Under the pieces are notes generated by a model. It searched no databases. It had not been told where the DNA came from and saw nothing but the letters and a program-made list of their open reading frames with translations. A program made the translations under genes and the position numbers. A stretch of DNA of 64,000 nucleotides, from the NCBI RefSeq assembly GCF_031010195.1, contig NZ_JAUAMC010000001.1:124001-188000 (forward strand). The letters run 5' to 3'. This document shows, in pieces, positions 9,882 to 19,150 of this stretch. Position 1 is the first letter of the stretch. The number at the start of each line of letters is the position of its first letter. The stretch is from Halomonas sp. SpR8 (GTDB taxonomy: Bacteria; Pseudomonadota; Gammaproteobacteria; Pseudomonadales; Halomonadaceae).

Positions 9882-12347
9882 TTGATCGACGTGTTAAATG
9901 CCTGGTGGGCCCAACAGCTAGTGCTGTGTGATTGGGCATTTACTCCTCATCCGCTGGCGGTCGATGCAGGAGCGGCGGAACAGCGCTTGCTGCAACTGGG
10001 AATTACTGACCGGGGAGAGCTGGCGGAGCAGCTGTTTCATGGTCTGGGCGCACCTTCAGGCTATGCCGATCGCCTATTAGGCGTTTTAGAATGGGCTGCG
10101 CTTGCAGGCGCGGCGGGTTGGCTTGAGGCAGATCAATCAGAGGCGTGGGCGCACCATTTAATCCGCCGAATTACCAGCGATTATGGCGATTTGCGTGCAT
10201 GGCTGGCAGATTTACGCCGTGCCCTTGGCGCGCGGGGGTGGGAAAGTGGTGCCGATGATCGCTTTATCGATGCCTGCCAAGCGCTGGCCAATCTCGAAAG
10301 CGATGGCGAAGGAGTGACCTGGGAAGCGCTTGAAAACGCGCTGGCTCAACTTCCTGCCCCCGCCCCGCTATGGCCTCAGCAACCCCAGGCGCAGAGCTGG
10401 CGGCTATGTGCGCTGTTTCGACCGATTATAGTCTATCCCGCCAGCCAGGCCGATTGGCCAGAAGCCCGCGAGTGGCTGGCCCACGTATGGGATGTTCATG
10501 ACCGTGATGCGCTGCTTGGGGTGATGCTTTGGCTAGGTGCTCAGGGCGAACGCCAGCGCTGGGATATTGAAGCCCGTGAGCTATTGAGTATGGATAACGC
10601 TCAGCGCATGGAGTGGCAGCGCAGCGTGGTGGAGGAGACACCCTATGCGCCGATACTGAATAAGTTCGTCACCCAAGGCGAGCCTCTGGAGTGGGCGGCC
10701 TGGGATTGGTTACGGTTAGTCGAACTTGCCTGGGCGGGTGCCTGCTGTGGTTGGCTGAGCCAGGAAGAGGCTGATGATCTGGCGGCGCACGCCGCTGATT
10801 TGATGAGTCGTCGTTACCACGACTGGTATGCGGTGCTTAACGCCTACGGGCGGGGGCAGAGTCTGTTTGATGGCCTCGACCGGCGGGGTAAAACACCCGA
10901 CGAGCGACATCAATTGCTGCTGCACAGCGCCCATAGTCCTTGGAAGCGACCGCCCGGGGAGCTGCTGGATGAACCGACGCGCAAGGCTTCTCAAGCGCGC
11001 ATTCGTCAGTGGCGTAATACGCCCCATCACTGGCTGCTGGCGCTGGCCAGCGTTCGCGAGCCGGATGCCATGCTACGTCAAATAGATCCATCATCGGCGC
11101 TGCCGGAAGAGCAGCGGGCCGACGCAGCGCTCTATTTGCAGGAGTCGCTGGGCTTGCATGCCGATGAAGGTGCCCATGCACTCGCACGTTACTGGTTGCC
11201 CGCTCAGGCGCACCATCTTAATCAGTTGGCGGCTGATGCCGTACACGGCGTTTTGCCGCCGTCCCAGAGCTGGTTTGGTCAGCCAACCCCGGAAGAGCTC
11301 AAGCAACGTAATGCCGTAAAGGGCGTGAGCCGCCACGCGGCCACTATCCATATGGCTGAAAAGTTCGCTTTCTATCTGCATATGTCGCTCGATAGCGGTT
11401 TGCTGGATCAAGCGCCATTAATGGCTTACGCCAGTGAGCTGCGCAGCTGCCTGTGTCGTTTTTATCCCAATCCCAAGCGCTTGTTAGAAGCTTGGTTTGC
11501 TTGGGAGAGCTGCCTACCCGAACCTGAGCACGCCTCGCTAATTAATGAAATTGTTTGGCATATTGAAGACCCCGGTAGCCTGTTTCACTGGCTGGATTGG
11601 CGCCATGACGCCTGGTGCGAGCCGGGAAGTCGGCCTACTTTGAGCCACTTCACTGCCATGTCGCTGGTGGGCCCACTGAACAGTGCGGTGTGGAGCGAGC
11701 CCCAGCCTGAGAGTGTGCGAGAGTGCGCCGAGATCCGTGAGTGGGTGGATAGCCACTACCACTTAAATAGCGCGGGCGACATGCAGGAATTTTTGACCTA
11801 CATGCTTGAGTCGGGGGATCGCCAGGAGTACCAGATTAACTATGCGCCCTATACCCTCAACGCTGAGCGTTTGGACGCTGAGATCGCCATTCTGGAGTCC
11901 GGCGACTGTTCAGAAGAAGACCGCCACCATCTGCTTCGCTTACGCCGTGTCCGTGATAACGAAGACGGCTGTAATGAGGTCGATATGGCAGCCTGGGATA
12001 TCGCTCAATTGGTCGATTTGGCGATTGCCGCGCGGCAATTGGGTTGGCTGGATAGTGCTGCCTTTGCGAAAGTGCTGGATAGTGCCTATCAGTTGGCCGC
12101 CGACCATTATGCCGGCTGGCAAGAGTACGCGATGGGGATGTATGCAGGCTTCTCATTTTTTATGGGCGACACTCCTGAACGGGAGAGCTTTTTAGCTGGT
12201 TTTCGCCAAGCGCTAGTGGCCTGGGTATGCGGTGCGCCGGTGTTGGCAGGGCCGTGGGCCAGCCTGGATTTCCCTGGCAATAAACCGCGCCATTTTGCCC
12301 CCCTGCACATCGATACGTTGCCGGGCGACCAGCGCACATTACATTAG
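9882..12347 (+). CDS. Large DUF1266-type protein with repeated modules
   Basis: 821 residues, soluble and very rich in Trp, Ala and Leu, with no signal peptide or membrane span. Three segments share a W-x(n)-LxxLAxxAGWL pattern followed by an HY/DY...W helix: about residues 65-120 (LEWAALAGAAGWLEA), 272-330 (WDWLRLVELAWAGACCGWLSQ) and 702-762 (WDIAQLVDLAIAARQLGWLDS). The last two end in an aromatic-rich YxxG turn. This is the DUF1266 (YbeU/YbeR-like) signature, so the protein looks like several diverged DUF1266 modules in one chain. The start is TTG with GAGGT 5 bases before it. Function unknown; it appears to be a single-gene unit. Confidence 0.75.
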   Translation: MIDVLNAWWAQQLVLCDWAFTPHPLAVDAGAAEQRLLQLGITDRGELAEQLFHGLGAPSGYADRLLGVLEWAALAGAAGWLEADQSEAWAHHLIRRITSDYGDLRAWLADLRRALGARGWESGADDRFIDACQALANLESDGEGVTWEALENALAQLPAPAPLWPQQPQAQSWRLCALFRPIIVYPASQADWPEAREWLAHVWDVHDRDALLGVMLWLGAQGERQRWDIEARELLSMDNAQRMEWQRSVVEETPYAPILNKFVTQGEPLEWAAWDWLRLVELAWAGACCGWLSQEEADDLAAHAADLMSRRYHDWYAVLNAYGRGQSLFDGLDRRGKTPDERHQLLLHSAHSPWKRPPGELLDEPTRKASQARIRQWRNTPHHWLLALASVREPDAMLRQIDPSSALPEEQRADAALYLQESLGLHADEGAHALARYWLPAQAHHLNQLAADAVHGVLPPSQSWFGQPTPEELKQRNAVKGVSRHAATIHMAEKFAFYLHMSLDSGLLDQAPLMAYASELRSCLCRFYPNPKRLLEAWFAWESCLPEPEHASLINEIVWHIEDPGSLFHWLDWRHDAWCEPGSRPTLSHFTAMSLVGPLNSAVWSEPQPESVRECAEIREWVDSHYHLNSAGDMQEFLTYMLESGDRQEYQINYAPYTLNAERLDAEIAILESGDCSEEDRHHLLRLRRVRDNEDGCNEVDMAAWDIAQLVDLAIAARQLGWLDSAAFAKVLDSAYQLAADHYAGWQEYAMGMYAGFSFFMGDTPERESFLAGFRQALVAWVCGAPVLAGPWASLDFPGNKPRHFAPLHIDTLPGDQRTLH

Positions 12348-12440
12348 GCTCGCCAAACATATGATAACTAGCTTATAGTCGTGTGTGGAAAAATGAGTTT
12401 TGTCATACCACCCCCTTATCAATGTCACGAGGTTAATCGC

Positions 12441-13070
12441 ATGGTTGCGTTGCCACGCTCCGCTGTGATCGCTGTCCGTGTTTTAAGTATTTGTTTTTTA
12501 GTTACTTTGTTCGCTGGCTGTGCAGGCTCTTCCCGACAGAATAATATCCAGGCTCCGGAGAACTACTTCTCCATGGCGCTACCGGGAATGGAGGGGAAGC
12601 CGCTAATGTCGCCGGTTGACCCAATCGATGCACAGTTGCGTAGCCTACAAGTACCGCCACCAACAATTGTACGAGAGGCGCTGCTGGCCCAGCACCAGCG
12701 CTGGGCGGGAACGCCTTACCGGATTGGTGGTACCACAAAACGAGGCATTGATTGTTCTGCTCTGGTCCGCAATGTTTATCGTGACACTTTTAATTTAGAG
12801 CTTCCGCGTTCCACCCGTGGTCAAGTGCACGAGGGACGCCCGATCGACCGCCAAGAGCTGCAGGCGGGCGATCTGGTGTTCTTCAGCCCGCCGGGTCGCT
12901 ATAACCATGTGGGCATTTACGTTGGTGATGGCTATTTTCTCCATGCTTCTACCTCGAGAGGGGTCATTATTTCCAGCCTGGATAATAGTTACTGGCGTCG
13001 CCATTACTGGCAGGCACGTCGCGCGCTGGAGCCAACCCATATGGCCCAACTGAGTAGTAGCGCCTTCTAG
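12441..13070 (+). CDS. NlpC/P60 family cell-wall peptidase lipoprotein
   Basis: 209 residues. An N-terminal lipoprotein signal ends in LFAGC, placing the lipidated Cys at residue 27, so the mature protein should be membrane-anchored. The NlpC/P60 domain covers about residues 76-200. Catalytic Cys105 lies in RGIDCSALVRNVY, His156 in YNHVGIYVG and the third polar residue His168 in YFLHAS. It would cut peptide bonds in peptidoglycan stems, like Spr/MepS. The ATG at 12441 follows GAGG at 8 bases; an upstream in-frame ATG would add 20 residues ahead of the signal peptide and is rejected. Confidence 0.85.
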   Translation: MVALPRSAVIAVRVLSICFLVTLFAGCAGSSRQNNIQAPENYFSMALPGMEGKPLMSPVDPIDAQLRSLQVPPPTIVREALLAQHQRWAGTPYRIGGTTKRGIDCSALVRNVYRDTFNLELPRSTRGQVHEGRPIDRQELQAGDLVFFSPPGRYNHVGIYVGDGYFLHASTSRGVIISSLDNSYWRRHYWQARRALEPTHMAQLSSSAF

Positions 13071-13096
13071 CCGTCAGTCTCTCATTTAGGAATGGC

Positions 13097-14299
13097 ATGA
13101 TTGAAGCCAGAACGCGCGCCTGGTGGCGCGCCACCTTGGCGCTTTGCCTAGGCTCATTTCTAGTTTTTATTAACCTCTATGCACCGCAGCCGCTGCTGCC
13201 AGGGTTGAAGGAGACTTACGCTGTCTCCACCCTCGGCGTCAGCCTGCTGATGTCGGTGTCGACGCTCTCCTTGGCTATTGCATTGCTGGTGTTCGGGCCA
13301 CTCTCGGACGCCATTGGCCGTGAAGCCATCATGCGCATTACCCTGCTATTGGCAGGTGGCTGTTCCCTTGCCTTGGCCTTCGCGCCCACTTTCGAAAGCT
13401 TACTAGTGCTGCGTTTGGTGCAGGGGTTTGTGCTAGGGGGGCTACCGGCGGTGGCGATTGCCTGGATGGGCGATGAGTTTGAAAAGCCAGCGTTACTAAG
13501 TGCTGTCGGACTCTATATTGGTGCCAATTCTCTCGGCGGTATCAGCGGGCGAATTGTGGGTGGGGCCGCCGCCGAAGTCGGTGGGCCGACCGCTGCCTTT
13601 CTAGCGGTCGGGGTGATGACGCTCATCGGTTGCGTGGTATTTTGGCGCCTGTTACCCAATAGCCGCGCTTTTACTCCTCAACGCTTTGAGCTGCGCAAAG
13701 CGGCGGCTGATCTACTCGGCCATTTGCGCACCCCGGTGCTGCTCGCTGCTTATTGTTTAGGTGGCATTAACTTCCTGATTTTTATCAATCAATATAGCTA
13801 TATCACCTTTCGCTTGGCGGACGAACCGTATCAGTTGGCTGCCAGTGGACTGGGGCTGATTTTCTTGACCTACCTCGGTGGTACTTTCGGTTCGATGATT
13901 TCTGGCCGTTTGGCTGGCCGCTTTTCCCCAGCAGCGTGCATGATGATGGGCGTTATAATTTTAATGCTGGGGACGGCGATTACGTTAGCGGATTCGCTGG
14001 TGTTGATTATTGTTGGTTTAAGCGTTAATGCCTTTGGTTTTTTCCTGGCCCATTCGTTGGCGTCCAGTTGGATAGGGCGTTACGCCCAGGGCGCCCGGGG
14101 CAGTGCCTCGGCGCTGTATCTGGTGTTTTATTACGTGGGCGCCAGTTTAGGCGGTTTCTGGCTGGAGCCGTTCTGGCGCTGGGCCGGCTGGCCGGGGGTG
14201 AGCGTTGGCTCATGGCTGCTGCTAAGTATTACGCTGATGATCGCCTTCGGCCTGTGGCGTTTTGAACGCCGCCAGACCGTTAGTTGCATTAGCGATTAG
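13097..14299 (+). CDS. MFS transporter, YnfM-like
   Basis: 400-residue carrier with about twelve membrane spans. The motif-A loop GPLSDAIGREAIMR follows the second helix. LYIGANSLGGISGRIVGG and HSLASSWIGRYAQGARGSASALYLVFYY resemble E. coli YnfM, a proton-coupled efflux-type carrier. Substrate unknown. It starts 26 bases after the NlpC/P60 gene with AGGAATGGC ahead of the ATG. Its last 4 bases overlap the convergent nikE end, leaving no intergenic terminator there. Confidence 0.85.
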   Translation: MIEARTRAWWRATLALCLGSFLVFINLYAPQPLLPGLKETYAVSTLGVSLLMSVSTLSLAIALLVFGPLSDAIGREAIMRITLLLAGGCSLALAFAPTFESLLVLRLVQGFVLGGLPAVAIAWMGDEFEKPALLSAVGLYIGANSLGGISGRIVGGAAAEVGGPTAAFLAVGVMTLIGCVVFWRLLPNSRAFTPQRFELRKAAADLLGHLRTPVLLAAYCLGGINFLIFINQYSYITFRLADEPYQLAASGLGLIFLTYLGGTFGSMISGRLAGRFSPAACMMMGVIILMLGTAITLADSLVLIIVGLSVNAFGFFLAHSLASSWIGRYAQGARGSASALYLVFYYVGASLGGFWLEPFWRWAGWPGVSVGSWLLLSITLMIAFGLWRFERRQTVSCISD

Positions 14300-14913
14300 C
14301 TAACCTGCTTCAATTGACCTTCGCTTAAGTGGTAGCGCAGTGGGCAGAGGCGTTTCAGTAGGGCGGTGTCGTGGCTAATCACCAGTACGCCAAGCTGGCG
14401 CTTTTGCGCTTCCTGCTTTAACGCCTGCCAAAGCTCCACCTGAGTAATCGGGTCAAGCATCGTTGATATCTCGTCGGCCACTAGAAAGCGCACCGCTGGC
14501 GCGAGCGCCCGCAATACGCATACGCGCTGTAACTCTCCCCCTGATAATGATTGTGGAAAGCGCGATAGCCATTTTGTCTTGATGCCAAACGCTTGGCACT
14601 GGGCATCAGAGGGCGTCCAGGCTTCACGCAGTATTTTACCTACCCGCCAGCGAGGGTTTACCGCTAATTCCGGTGATTGCGGCAGCCACTGCACAGGCTG
14701 CACGCCGCTTTTGGGGAGCGCGGCACCATCAAGTGCGACATCGCCTGCCTGGGGAGCTAAATAGCCAGCCAGCAGTTTGCCCAGCGTCGATTTGCCCGCC
14801 CCTGAGTCCCCGCTTAGCCCTATCCATTGGCCCGCGCTCAGCGTCAGTGAAACGGCTTGGAGCAGCGGTGCGTTATGAGCAAACTGGAAACTAAGTTGGC
14901 GCGCTTCAAGCAA
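14296..14913 (-). CDS. nikE: Nickel ABC transporter ATP-binding protein, NikE-like
   Basis: 205-residue ABC ATPase of the peptide/nickel group. Walker A is GDSGAGKST near residue 35, the signature is LSGGELQRV, Walker B is RFLVADEIS and the H-loop is VISHD. It is shorter than usual DppF/NikE proteins and lacks the C-terminal oligopeptide-type extension with its cysteines. It overlaps nikD by 8 bases and ends the operon. It powers uptake together with NikD. The Ni assignment rests on the NikR operator upstream of nikA. Confidence 0.82.
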   Translation of the reverse strand: MLEARQLSFQFAHNAPLLQAVSLTLSAGQWIGLSGDSGAGKSTLGKLLAGYLAPQAGDVALDGAALPKSGVQPVQWLPQSPELAVNPRWRVGKILREAWTPSDAQCQAFGIKTKWLSRFPQSLSGGELQRVCVLRALAPAVRFLVADEISTMLDPITQVELWQALKQEAQKRQLGVLVISHDTALLKRLCPLRYHLSEGQLKQVS

Positions 14914-15742
14914 CGGTTGCCTCCCGTTTTAACGCGTCGGCGGTCGTGGTTGCGAAGTTATTATCCGGCAGTGCTAACCATAATGCCTGGGAATAAGCGC
15001 TGTTAAGCGAGCTACCCGTGCCTTGAAAAGCGCCCGCGGGTGCCGTTTCGACCTGCTTGCCTTCACGCATAATCGTGACGTGGTCAGCAATCGGTAGGGC
15101 GTGGCGCAGGTCGTGGGTGATCAATATGATCGTTTTGCCCTGGTCAGCCAGCCCACGCAGTGCCGCCAATACGCGCTGGCGCTGATGCGGGTCTAAACCG
15201 ACGGTGGGCTCATCGGCAATCACCAGCTTTGCCTGACTTACATGGGCCATCGCGGTGAGTACCCGGCGGGCCATGCCGCCGGAAAGCTCATGGGCATAGG
15301 CCTGTTGCGCGCGGGCGTCTAGCTGATAATGATGTAAAGCTTGCAGAGCAGAGAGCCAGGCATTCGCTGAGGAATGACCTGCGCGCTGGGCTGCCCAGGT
15401 TACTTGGCGATGAGTGCGCACCAGCGGATCTAGAGCGCTAAGCGACTGAGGGATCAGCGCTAACTCCCGGCCGCGAAGCTGGCGTTGGCGCTGCTCATCA
15501 AGCGGTTTTTCGTGGTAGTTGAGCTGGCCACTTAAGCGAGCAGCAGGCGGCAGCAAGCCCATAATGGCGTAGGCGAGCAGGCTTTTTCCAGCGCCTGAGG
15601 CGCCCACCACTGCATGCACCTCACCTGCCGAGAACTGTAGCGAGAGTTCATCTAAACAGGTTGCCCACTTACGCTTCCACCAGGAAGCATGCCCGTGAGC
15701 ATAGTAGGGTAGCTGTAGCGATAATTGGTCAATGGTTAGCAT
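14906..15742 (-). CDS. nikD: Nickel ABC transporter ATP-binding protein, NikD-like
   Basis: 278-residue ABC ATPase. Walker A is GASGAGKS near residue 44, the signature is LSGGMARRV, Walker B is LVIADEP and the H-loop is LITHDLRHALPIAD. The ATG at 15742 (MLTIDQLSL) is preferred because GAGAGG lies 8 bases before it and it removes an atypical upstream extension reaching back into nikC. It sits 13 bases after the nikC stop and overlaps nikE. It would form the heterodimeric motor of the importer with NikE. Confidence 0.84.
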   Translation of the reverse strand: MLTIDQLSLQLPYYAHGHASWWKRKWATCLDELSLQFSAGEVHAVVGASGAGKSLLAYAIMGLLPPAARLSGQLNYHEKPLDEQRQRQLRGRELALIPQSLSALDPLVRTHRQVTWAAQRAGHSSANAWLSALQALHHYQLDARAQQAYAHELSGGMARRVLTAMAHVSQAKLVIADEPTVGLDPHQRQRVLAALRGLADQGKTIILITHDLRHALPIADHVTIMREGKQVETAPAGAFQGTGSSLNSAYSQALWLALPDNNFATTTADALKREATVA

Positions 15743-15755
15743 TGGGAGTGCCTCT

Positions 15756-16574
15756 CTATAGCGCACGGCGCAGGTGGCTGGAAAGGCGCTCAAAACTAAG
15801 CACCATCAATAACAGCCCCAAGCCTGGGAAAACCCCTAACCACCAGTAGCCGCTGTTTAGGTAGCGCATGGCGTCGGCTAGCAGCACACCAATGGCCGGT
15901 TGGCTGGGGCTCAAGCCAAAGCCCAAAAAGGTTAACGCGGCTTCATGCAGAATCGCGTGGGGAAACAGCAGCAGCGCTCCGACCAGGCAGTGAGGCAGTA
16001 AGTGGGGGAGTAGGTGATCGTGAAGAACAAACCAGCGTGTTTTACCCAGCGCGCGGGAGATGCGCACATAGGGCGCCTGACGCAGGTGCAGCAGCTCTGC
16101 GCGCAGCACCCGGGCCAAACTCGGCCAGTGGGTAACAGCCACGGCGATAATCACCGCTTGAGTGCCGCCGCCCAAAGCAAACGCGATCAGCATCAATAAA
16201 ATCAGGTGGGGTACACTGAGCAGTGTATCAATCAGCAGACTCACCAGCGCATCCAGCCGTGCGGACAGTGTAGCCAACGCGGCCAAGCTCAACGCAATCA
16301 ATGTGCTTAATAGCGCTGCTAAACAGCCCACCCAGAAGCTTAGCGCCAACCCGGCCAGGGTTCTTGCCCATAGCTCGCGCCCTAGCGCGTCGGTACCTAA
16401 CCAGTGATCAATACTGGGCGGGGCTAGTCTAGCGTCAAACTGCATCTGCTGGGCTGAATCGCCTAGCAGCCACTGGCTAGCGACTAGCCCCATCACCAGC
16501 AGAGTGGTGATGCCCAGGCTGAAGGCGGCACGCAGACGCGGTTGATCGCTCTGGCTTGTTAGTACCAATCTCAT
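15756..16574 (-). CDS. nikC: Nickel ABC transporter permease, NikC-like
   Basis: 272-residue permease of the DppC/NikC family with about six membrane spans. HWLGTDALGRELWARTLAG after the first span is the typical DppC-type loop. The EAA motif near residue 175 reads ALGKTRWFVLHDHLLPHLLPH. Its ATG overlaps the nikB stop as ATGA, and the ribosome site GGGGGAG lies inside the end of nikB. Partner of NikB in the membrane channel. Confidence 0.85.
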   Translation of the reverse strand: MRLVLTSQSDQPRLRAAFSLGITTLLVMGLVASQWLLGDSAQQMQFDARLAPPSIDHWLGTDALGRELWARTLAGLALSFWVGCLAALLSTLIALSLAALATLSARLDALVSLLIDTLLSVPHLILLMLIAFALGGGTQAVIIAVAVTHWPSLARVLRAELLHLRQAPYVRISRALGKTRWFVLHDHLLPHLLPHCLVGALLLFPHAILHEAALTFLGFGLSPSQPAIGVLLADAMRYLNSGYWWLGVFPGLGLLLMVLSFERLSSHLRRAL

Positions 16575-17527
16575 AGCTCCCCCTGACGAATGCGGGGGTC
16601 GATAACGCCATACAGCGTATTGGCGATCATATTGCCGACGCTGACAAATAGCGTGGTAAACAGCGCAATGCCCAGCAGTAGTGGAACGTCACTGCGCAGC
16701 CCCGCCGCTACCGTGGCTTGGCCCAGACCTGGGTAGGCAAATACCTGCTCAACTAAAATAGAGCCACCAAATAGCTCACCTAAGGAGGCAAATGCCAGCG
16801 TAACTGCCGGTAAACTGGCGTGACGTAGGCCGTGTCGCCACGCGACATCAATTCGGCTGGCGCCCTGGGCGAAGGCGTAGATAGCAACGTCTGAACGCAT
16901 CAACGCCAGCATACGGGTGCGTGTATGCAGGGTGATACTAGCGATGCCCAGCAGCGCCAGCGTGGCAACTGGCAGTAGTAAGTGATGCAGCCGCGTGGCG
17001 AAAGAAACGTCCTGGTTCAAAGCTCCGGCAGGCCCTGCACAGCAGGTGGGTGTCCAGCCTAGCATTACTGAAAATAGCAGCACCGCGAGTATTGCCAGCC
17101 AGAAAGCCGGGGTGGAGGCGGTTATATAGGCGTAGGTGGTGATGATTTTATCCAGCCTTGAACCCTCTTTGGCACCAGCGACAACGCCGAGGCTAAAGCC
17201 CAGCAGTGCGGACAGTAGCCAAGCGCCCCCCAGCAGCGCAATCGAACGCTGGAAGCGCTGGCCGATCACGTCACTGACGGGCTGGTTATACACATGGCTC
17301 CAGCCTAAATCACCGCCCACTAATTGCCGTAGCCAGTGGCCAAACTGAACAGCAGGCGACTCATCGAACCCCCAGCGCTGGGCGATTAATTCACGCTGCT
17401 CAGGGCTAACCTGGGCCATTTGGGGGCCTAGGTAGGCATCGATTGGGTCAATAGGTGAGACCATCATCAGCCCAAACGAGACCAGTGCCACGCACAGTAG
17501 GACCACGCTTAGGTGTGTCAGCCGCAT
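16571..17527 (-). CDS. nikB: Nickel ABC transporter permease, NikB-like
   Basis: 318-residue permease of the DppB/NikB family, six spans, with PIDPIDAYLGPQMAQVSPEQ after the first helix and the end NTLYGVIDPRIRQGEL, both family hallmarks. The EAA-type loop is GASRIDVAWRHGLRHASLPAVT. The chosen ATG at 17527 lies 11 bases after the nikA stop. Its only ribosome-like sequence, GAGGA, is about 15 bases upstream and overlaps the nikA end. A GTG 12 codons upstream is possible, so the start is uncertain. Confidence 0.82.
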   Translation of the reverse strand: MRLTHLSVVLLCVALVSFGLMMVSPIDPIDAYLGPQMAQVSPEQRELIAQRWGFDESPAVQFGHWLRQLVGGDLGWSHVYNQPVSDVIGQRFQRSIALLGGAWLLSALLGFSLGVVAGAKEGSRLDKIITTYAYITASTPAFWLAILAVLLFSVMLGWTPTCCAGPAGALNQDVSFATRLHHLLLPVATLALLGIASITLHTRTRMLALMRSDVAIYAFAQGASRIDVAWRHGLRHASLPAVTLAFASLGELFGGSILVEQVFAYPGLGQATVAAGLRSDVPLLLGIALFTTLFVSVGNMIANTLYGVIDPRIRQGEL

Positions 17528-17538
17528 GGCGAGAAGCG

Positions 17539-19131
17539 TTATTCCTCGCACGTCCAACGCCACTCAAGCAGGTTAGCGGTGATCGGCCAGCCGTGGCCGT
17601 GGGGAGCTACGCCCAGTTCGCCAACGTCTAAGCAGGTATTAGCAAAGTAGACGTGCTCAAGATTAACCAGCCAGGCCCAGCTACTGTCGCCGCGCAGGCC
17701 ATAGCCAGTCGTGCCATCCCACTGGGCTGCTTGCCAGTACTGGTTGGCTTGTTCGAGGCTGTCAGCCGCCTGGGCGGCATCAAGGTGGGCATCAACTTCC
17801 GGGTTGGCGTAAAAGCCGCTGTTATAGAAGCCATTGCCCGCATGCTGGCTATGGAAAAGGTAGTAAATCTCCTGGGGACTGTGGCTGCCAAAACCGAACA
17901 TGATGGCGTCCTGGTGCAACGCTTCACGCTGGATTTCGTCCCAGTGGCGGCCGGTGGGCTGCATCTCAATACCCAGTGGACGTACCATCTCGGCGCTAAC
18001 CTCCGCGAGCAGCTGTCGGGTGGTATCGCTGGCAGGATAGGTGAGACGAAAGCGTGCGGGCAGGCCATCTTTGTAGCGCAGGCCATCGTCGTGCAACGCC
18101 CAGCCTGCGGCATCCAGTATCTCTCCAGCAAGGGTCAGGTCGGGCGCGTCGACGTGTTCTTCGTCATCGCTCCAGGCTAGGCCATCGGCAGGGCCGAAGG
18201 CGGGGCGGCCGAATCCATGTAGCGCTACCTCGACCAGTGTATTGCGGTCGACGGCAAGGTTGATGGCTTGACGGATGGCAAGGTCGGCGGTCACATCGTT
18301 GCCAATGGGTGCCCCTGATTCAGCGTGCTCGCCATTGGCAGGCTGCATGGGGAACAGGATGCCGCGATTATCGACGCTTTGCATGATGACCCGCTGCATA
18401 TGCGTCGGTACATTGGCCGCTAGCGCTGGCGGCACCGAGGCGATATCAACCTGGCCAGCATGGGCGGCACTTAGCGTGGCGTCTTCACCGGTAAACCGAA
18501 ACACCAGCCGTTCAAAGGCGGGCGTAGGGCCGTAGAAGTAGGGATTACGTTCAACAATCAACTGCTCGCCTTCTTGCCACTCGACCAGTTGATAGGGCCC
18601 AGAACCCAGGGGCTGGCGGCCATACTGCTCGCTATAGCCGTTGTCACGCTCGGCGCTTGGCACAATACCCAGCGTCATTAGCTGATCACTAAAGGTGATG
18701 CGTGGGGTGCGGAGGTAAAGCGTGACGGTATGCTCATCCACGGCTTGCGCATGATCCAGGGCACTTAGGTCGGCACGCCCACCCGCCTTAGCCGCTGCGT
18801 TGAAGGTATAGGCCACGTCTTCAGCGGTCAGCGGTGCACCGTCGGCAAAGCGGGCATCGTCACGCAGCGTGAGTGTCCAGGTCAGGCGATCTTCAGAGAG
18901 CGACCACTCGGTGGCCAGTTCTGGCTGTGGCGTAAGGTCTCTACCCCGAGATAGCAGCGTCGACTGAAACAGCGGATTACCGTACTGCCCCCAGCCCAAA
19001 AGTGGGTCGAAGCCTTGCTCGGGTTCGCCACCAATGGCTAGCACCAGTTGCTCTTTCGCCTGTGCATTGCTGATGGCAGTTAAACAACTTAGCGCAATAC
19101 CCAGTAAGATAGATCGAGTTGGTTTAGCCAT
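17539..19131 (-). CDS. nikA: Nickel ABC transporter substrate-binding protein, NikA-like
   Basis: 530-residue family 5 extracellular solute-binding protein. A signal peptide (MAKPTRSILLGIALSC to NAQA) precedes a mature chain starting KEQLVLAIGGEPE. TLRDDARFADGAPLTAEDVAYTF and PLGSGPYQL are family motifs. The C-terminus carries an unusual His/Trp stretch, APHGHGWPITANLLEWRWTC. Compared with E. coli NikA from memory, similarity is at family level only, so chelated nickel or another Ni-ligand complex could be the real cargo. The ATG at 19131 follows AAGGA at 7 bases. The perfect NikR operator 20 bases upstream argues for a nickel role. Confidence 0.82.
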   Translation of the reverse strand: MAKPTRSILLGIALSCLTAISNAQAKEQLVLAIGGEPEQGFDPLLGWGQYGNPLFQSTLLSRGRDLTPQPELATEWSLSEDRLTWTLTLRDDARFADGAPLTAEDVAYTFNAAAKAGGRADLSALDHAQAVDEHTVTLYLRTPRITFSDQLMTLGIVPSAERDNGYSEQYGRQPLGSGPYQLVEWQEGEQLIVERNPYFYGPTPAFERLVFRFTGEDATLSAAHAGQVDIASVPPALAANVPTHMQRVIMQSVDNRGILFPMQPANGEHAESGAPIGNDVTADLAIRQAINLAVDRNTLVEVALHGFGRPAFGPADGLAWSDDEEHVDAPDLTLAGEILDAAGWALHDDGLRYKDGLPARFRLTYPASDTTRQLLAEVSAEMVRPLGIEMQPTGRHWDEIQREALHQDAIMFGFGSHSPQEIYYLFHSQHAGNGFYNSGFYANPEVDAHLDAAQAADSLEQANQYWQAAQWDGTTGYGLRGDSSWAWLVNLEHVYFANTCLDVGELGVAPHGHGWPITANLLEWRWTCEE

Positions 19132-19150
19132 CGGTATATCCTTAAAGTCA

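Noticed and set aside
14296-19131. Reading the ABC operon as a dipeptide/oligopeptide importer
   Set aside because: The families are shared, but the perfect NikR operator and divergent nikR make nickel the better assignment.
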